DNA of 6,031 nt from Chitinophagaceae bacterium (GTDB taxonomy: Bacteria; Bacteroidota; Bacteroidia; Chitinophagales; Chitinophagaceae): NCBI GenBank assembly GCA_947459455.1, contig CANHEC010000156.1, forward strand, positions 1-6,031, read 5' to 3'. A program made the translations under genes and the position numbers. The notes under the pieces were generated by a model, which was not told where the DNA came from, searched no databases, and was given only the letters and a program-made list of their open reading frames with translations. This document shows, one piece after another, positions 5,734-6,031 of this stretch. The first letter of the stretch is position 1. Each line of letters starts with the position of its first letter.

Positions 5734-6031
5734 ATGAAAGAGTATAAACGCATACTGGTAACGGCAGCGCTGCCCTACGCCAACGGCCCCGTGCATGTGG
5801 GCCACCTGGCGGGCTGCTACCTGCCGGCCGATATATATGTACGCTGGGAACGGGCCCGCAAAAACGATATCAAATTCATAGGTGGCAGCGATGAGCATGG
5901 GGTGCCCATCACCATTCGTGCCATGAAGGAGGGCATCACGCCGCAGGATGTGGTGGACAAGTACCACGCCATCATCAAAGACAGCTTCGAAAAACTGGGC
6001 ATCAGCTTCGACATCTACAGCCGCACCAGCA
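5734..6031 (+). CDS. metG: Methionyl-tRNA synthetase, N-terminal part (3' end beyond the window)
   Basis: This cytosolic class I aminoacyl-tRNA synthetase charges tRNA-Met with methionine. The first 99 residues are visible and lie in the Rossmann catalytic domain. TAALPYANGPVHVGHLAG (10-27) contains the HIGH-type ATP-binding motif as HVGH (21-24). YLPADIYVRW (29-38) and GGSDEHGVPITIRA (50-63) follow, the latter being the strongly conserved GSDEHG block. The KMSKS loop, anticodon-binding domain and any C-terminal tRNA-binding domain lie outside the window. The start is fixed by the Shine-Dalgarno at 5720-5725 and by family homology starting a few residues in. It is transcribed divergently from the amidase gene with its own promoter and a hairpin-containing leader. 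Identity is secure; completeness cannot be judged. Confidence 0.96.
   Translation, partial: MKEYKRILVTAALPYANGPVHVGHLAGCYLPADIYVRWERARKNDIKFIGGSDEHGVPITIRAMKEGITPQDVVDKYHAIIKDSFEKLGISFDIYSRTS

Overview
The window reads as chromosomal DNA from a member of the Bacteroidota, most probably a Chitinophagaceae-like lineage. The reasons are an outer-membrane receptor with a carboxypeptidase-like regulatory domain in front of a TonB plug, two good matches to the Bacteroidota -7 promoter element TAnnTTTG, near absence of Shine-Dalgarno sequences, and G+C that looks like the low-to-mid 50s by eye (not computed). The family-level assignment is an impression from protein similarity, not a measured result.

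Layout. Positions 1-1293 (minus) hold the first 431 codons of a TonB-dependent outer-membrane receptor that runs off the left edge. A 138-nt divergent spacer with a -7 element leads to aguB (1432-2307, plus; N-carbamoylputrescine amidase). After a 102-nt spacer filled by an imperfect dyad-symmetric repeat comes aguA (2410-3456, plus; agmatine deiminase). A bidirectional intrinsic terminator (3508-3544) separates aguA from a convergent gene for an exported amidase-signature hydrolase (3581-5266, minus). A long divergent spacer (5267-5733) follows, with a GC-rich multi-hairpin block, a perfect 20-bp palindrome inside a REP-like motif, a 7-bp-period tandem array, and then the promoter, hairpin leader and strong Shine-Dalgarno of metG. 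The first 99 codons of metG (methionyl-tRNA synthetase) run off the right edge.

How the genes work together. AguA and AguB are consecutive enzymes of the agmatine route to putrescine: agmatine to N-carbamoylputrescine plus ammonia, then to putrescine plus CO2 and ammonia. They lie on one strand with no terminator visible between them, so an aguBA operon is likely. The receptor, exported amidase and metG look like independent transcription units, and no functional link to the polyamine genes is evident.

All the protein genes belong to recognisable families, and I do not see a new multi-gene system. The least explained DNA is the non-coding 5380-5733 stretch, where several different structured or repetitive motifs are stacked directly upstream of metG.
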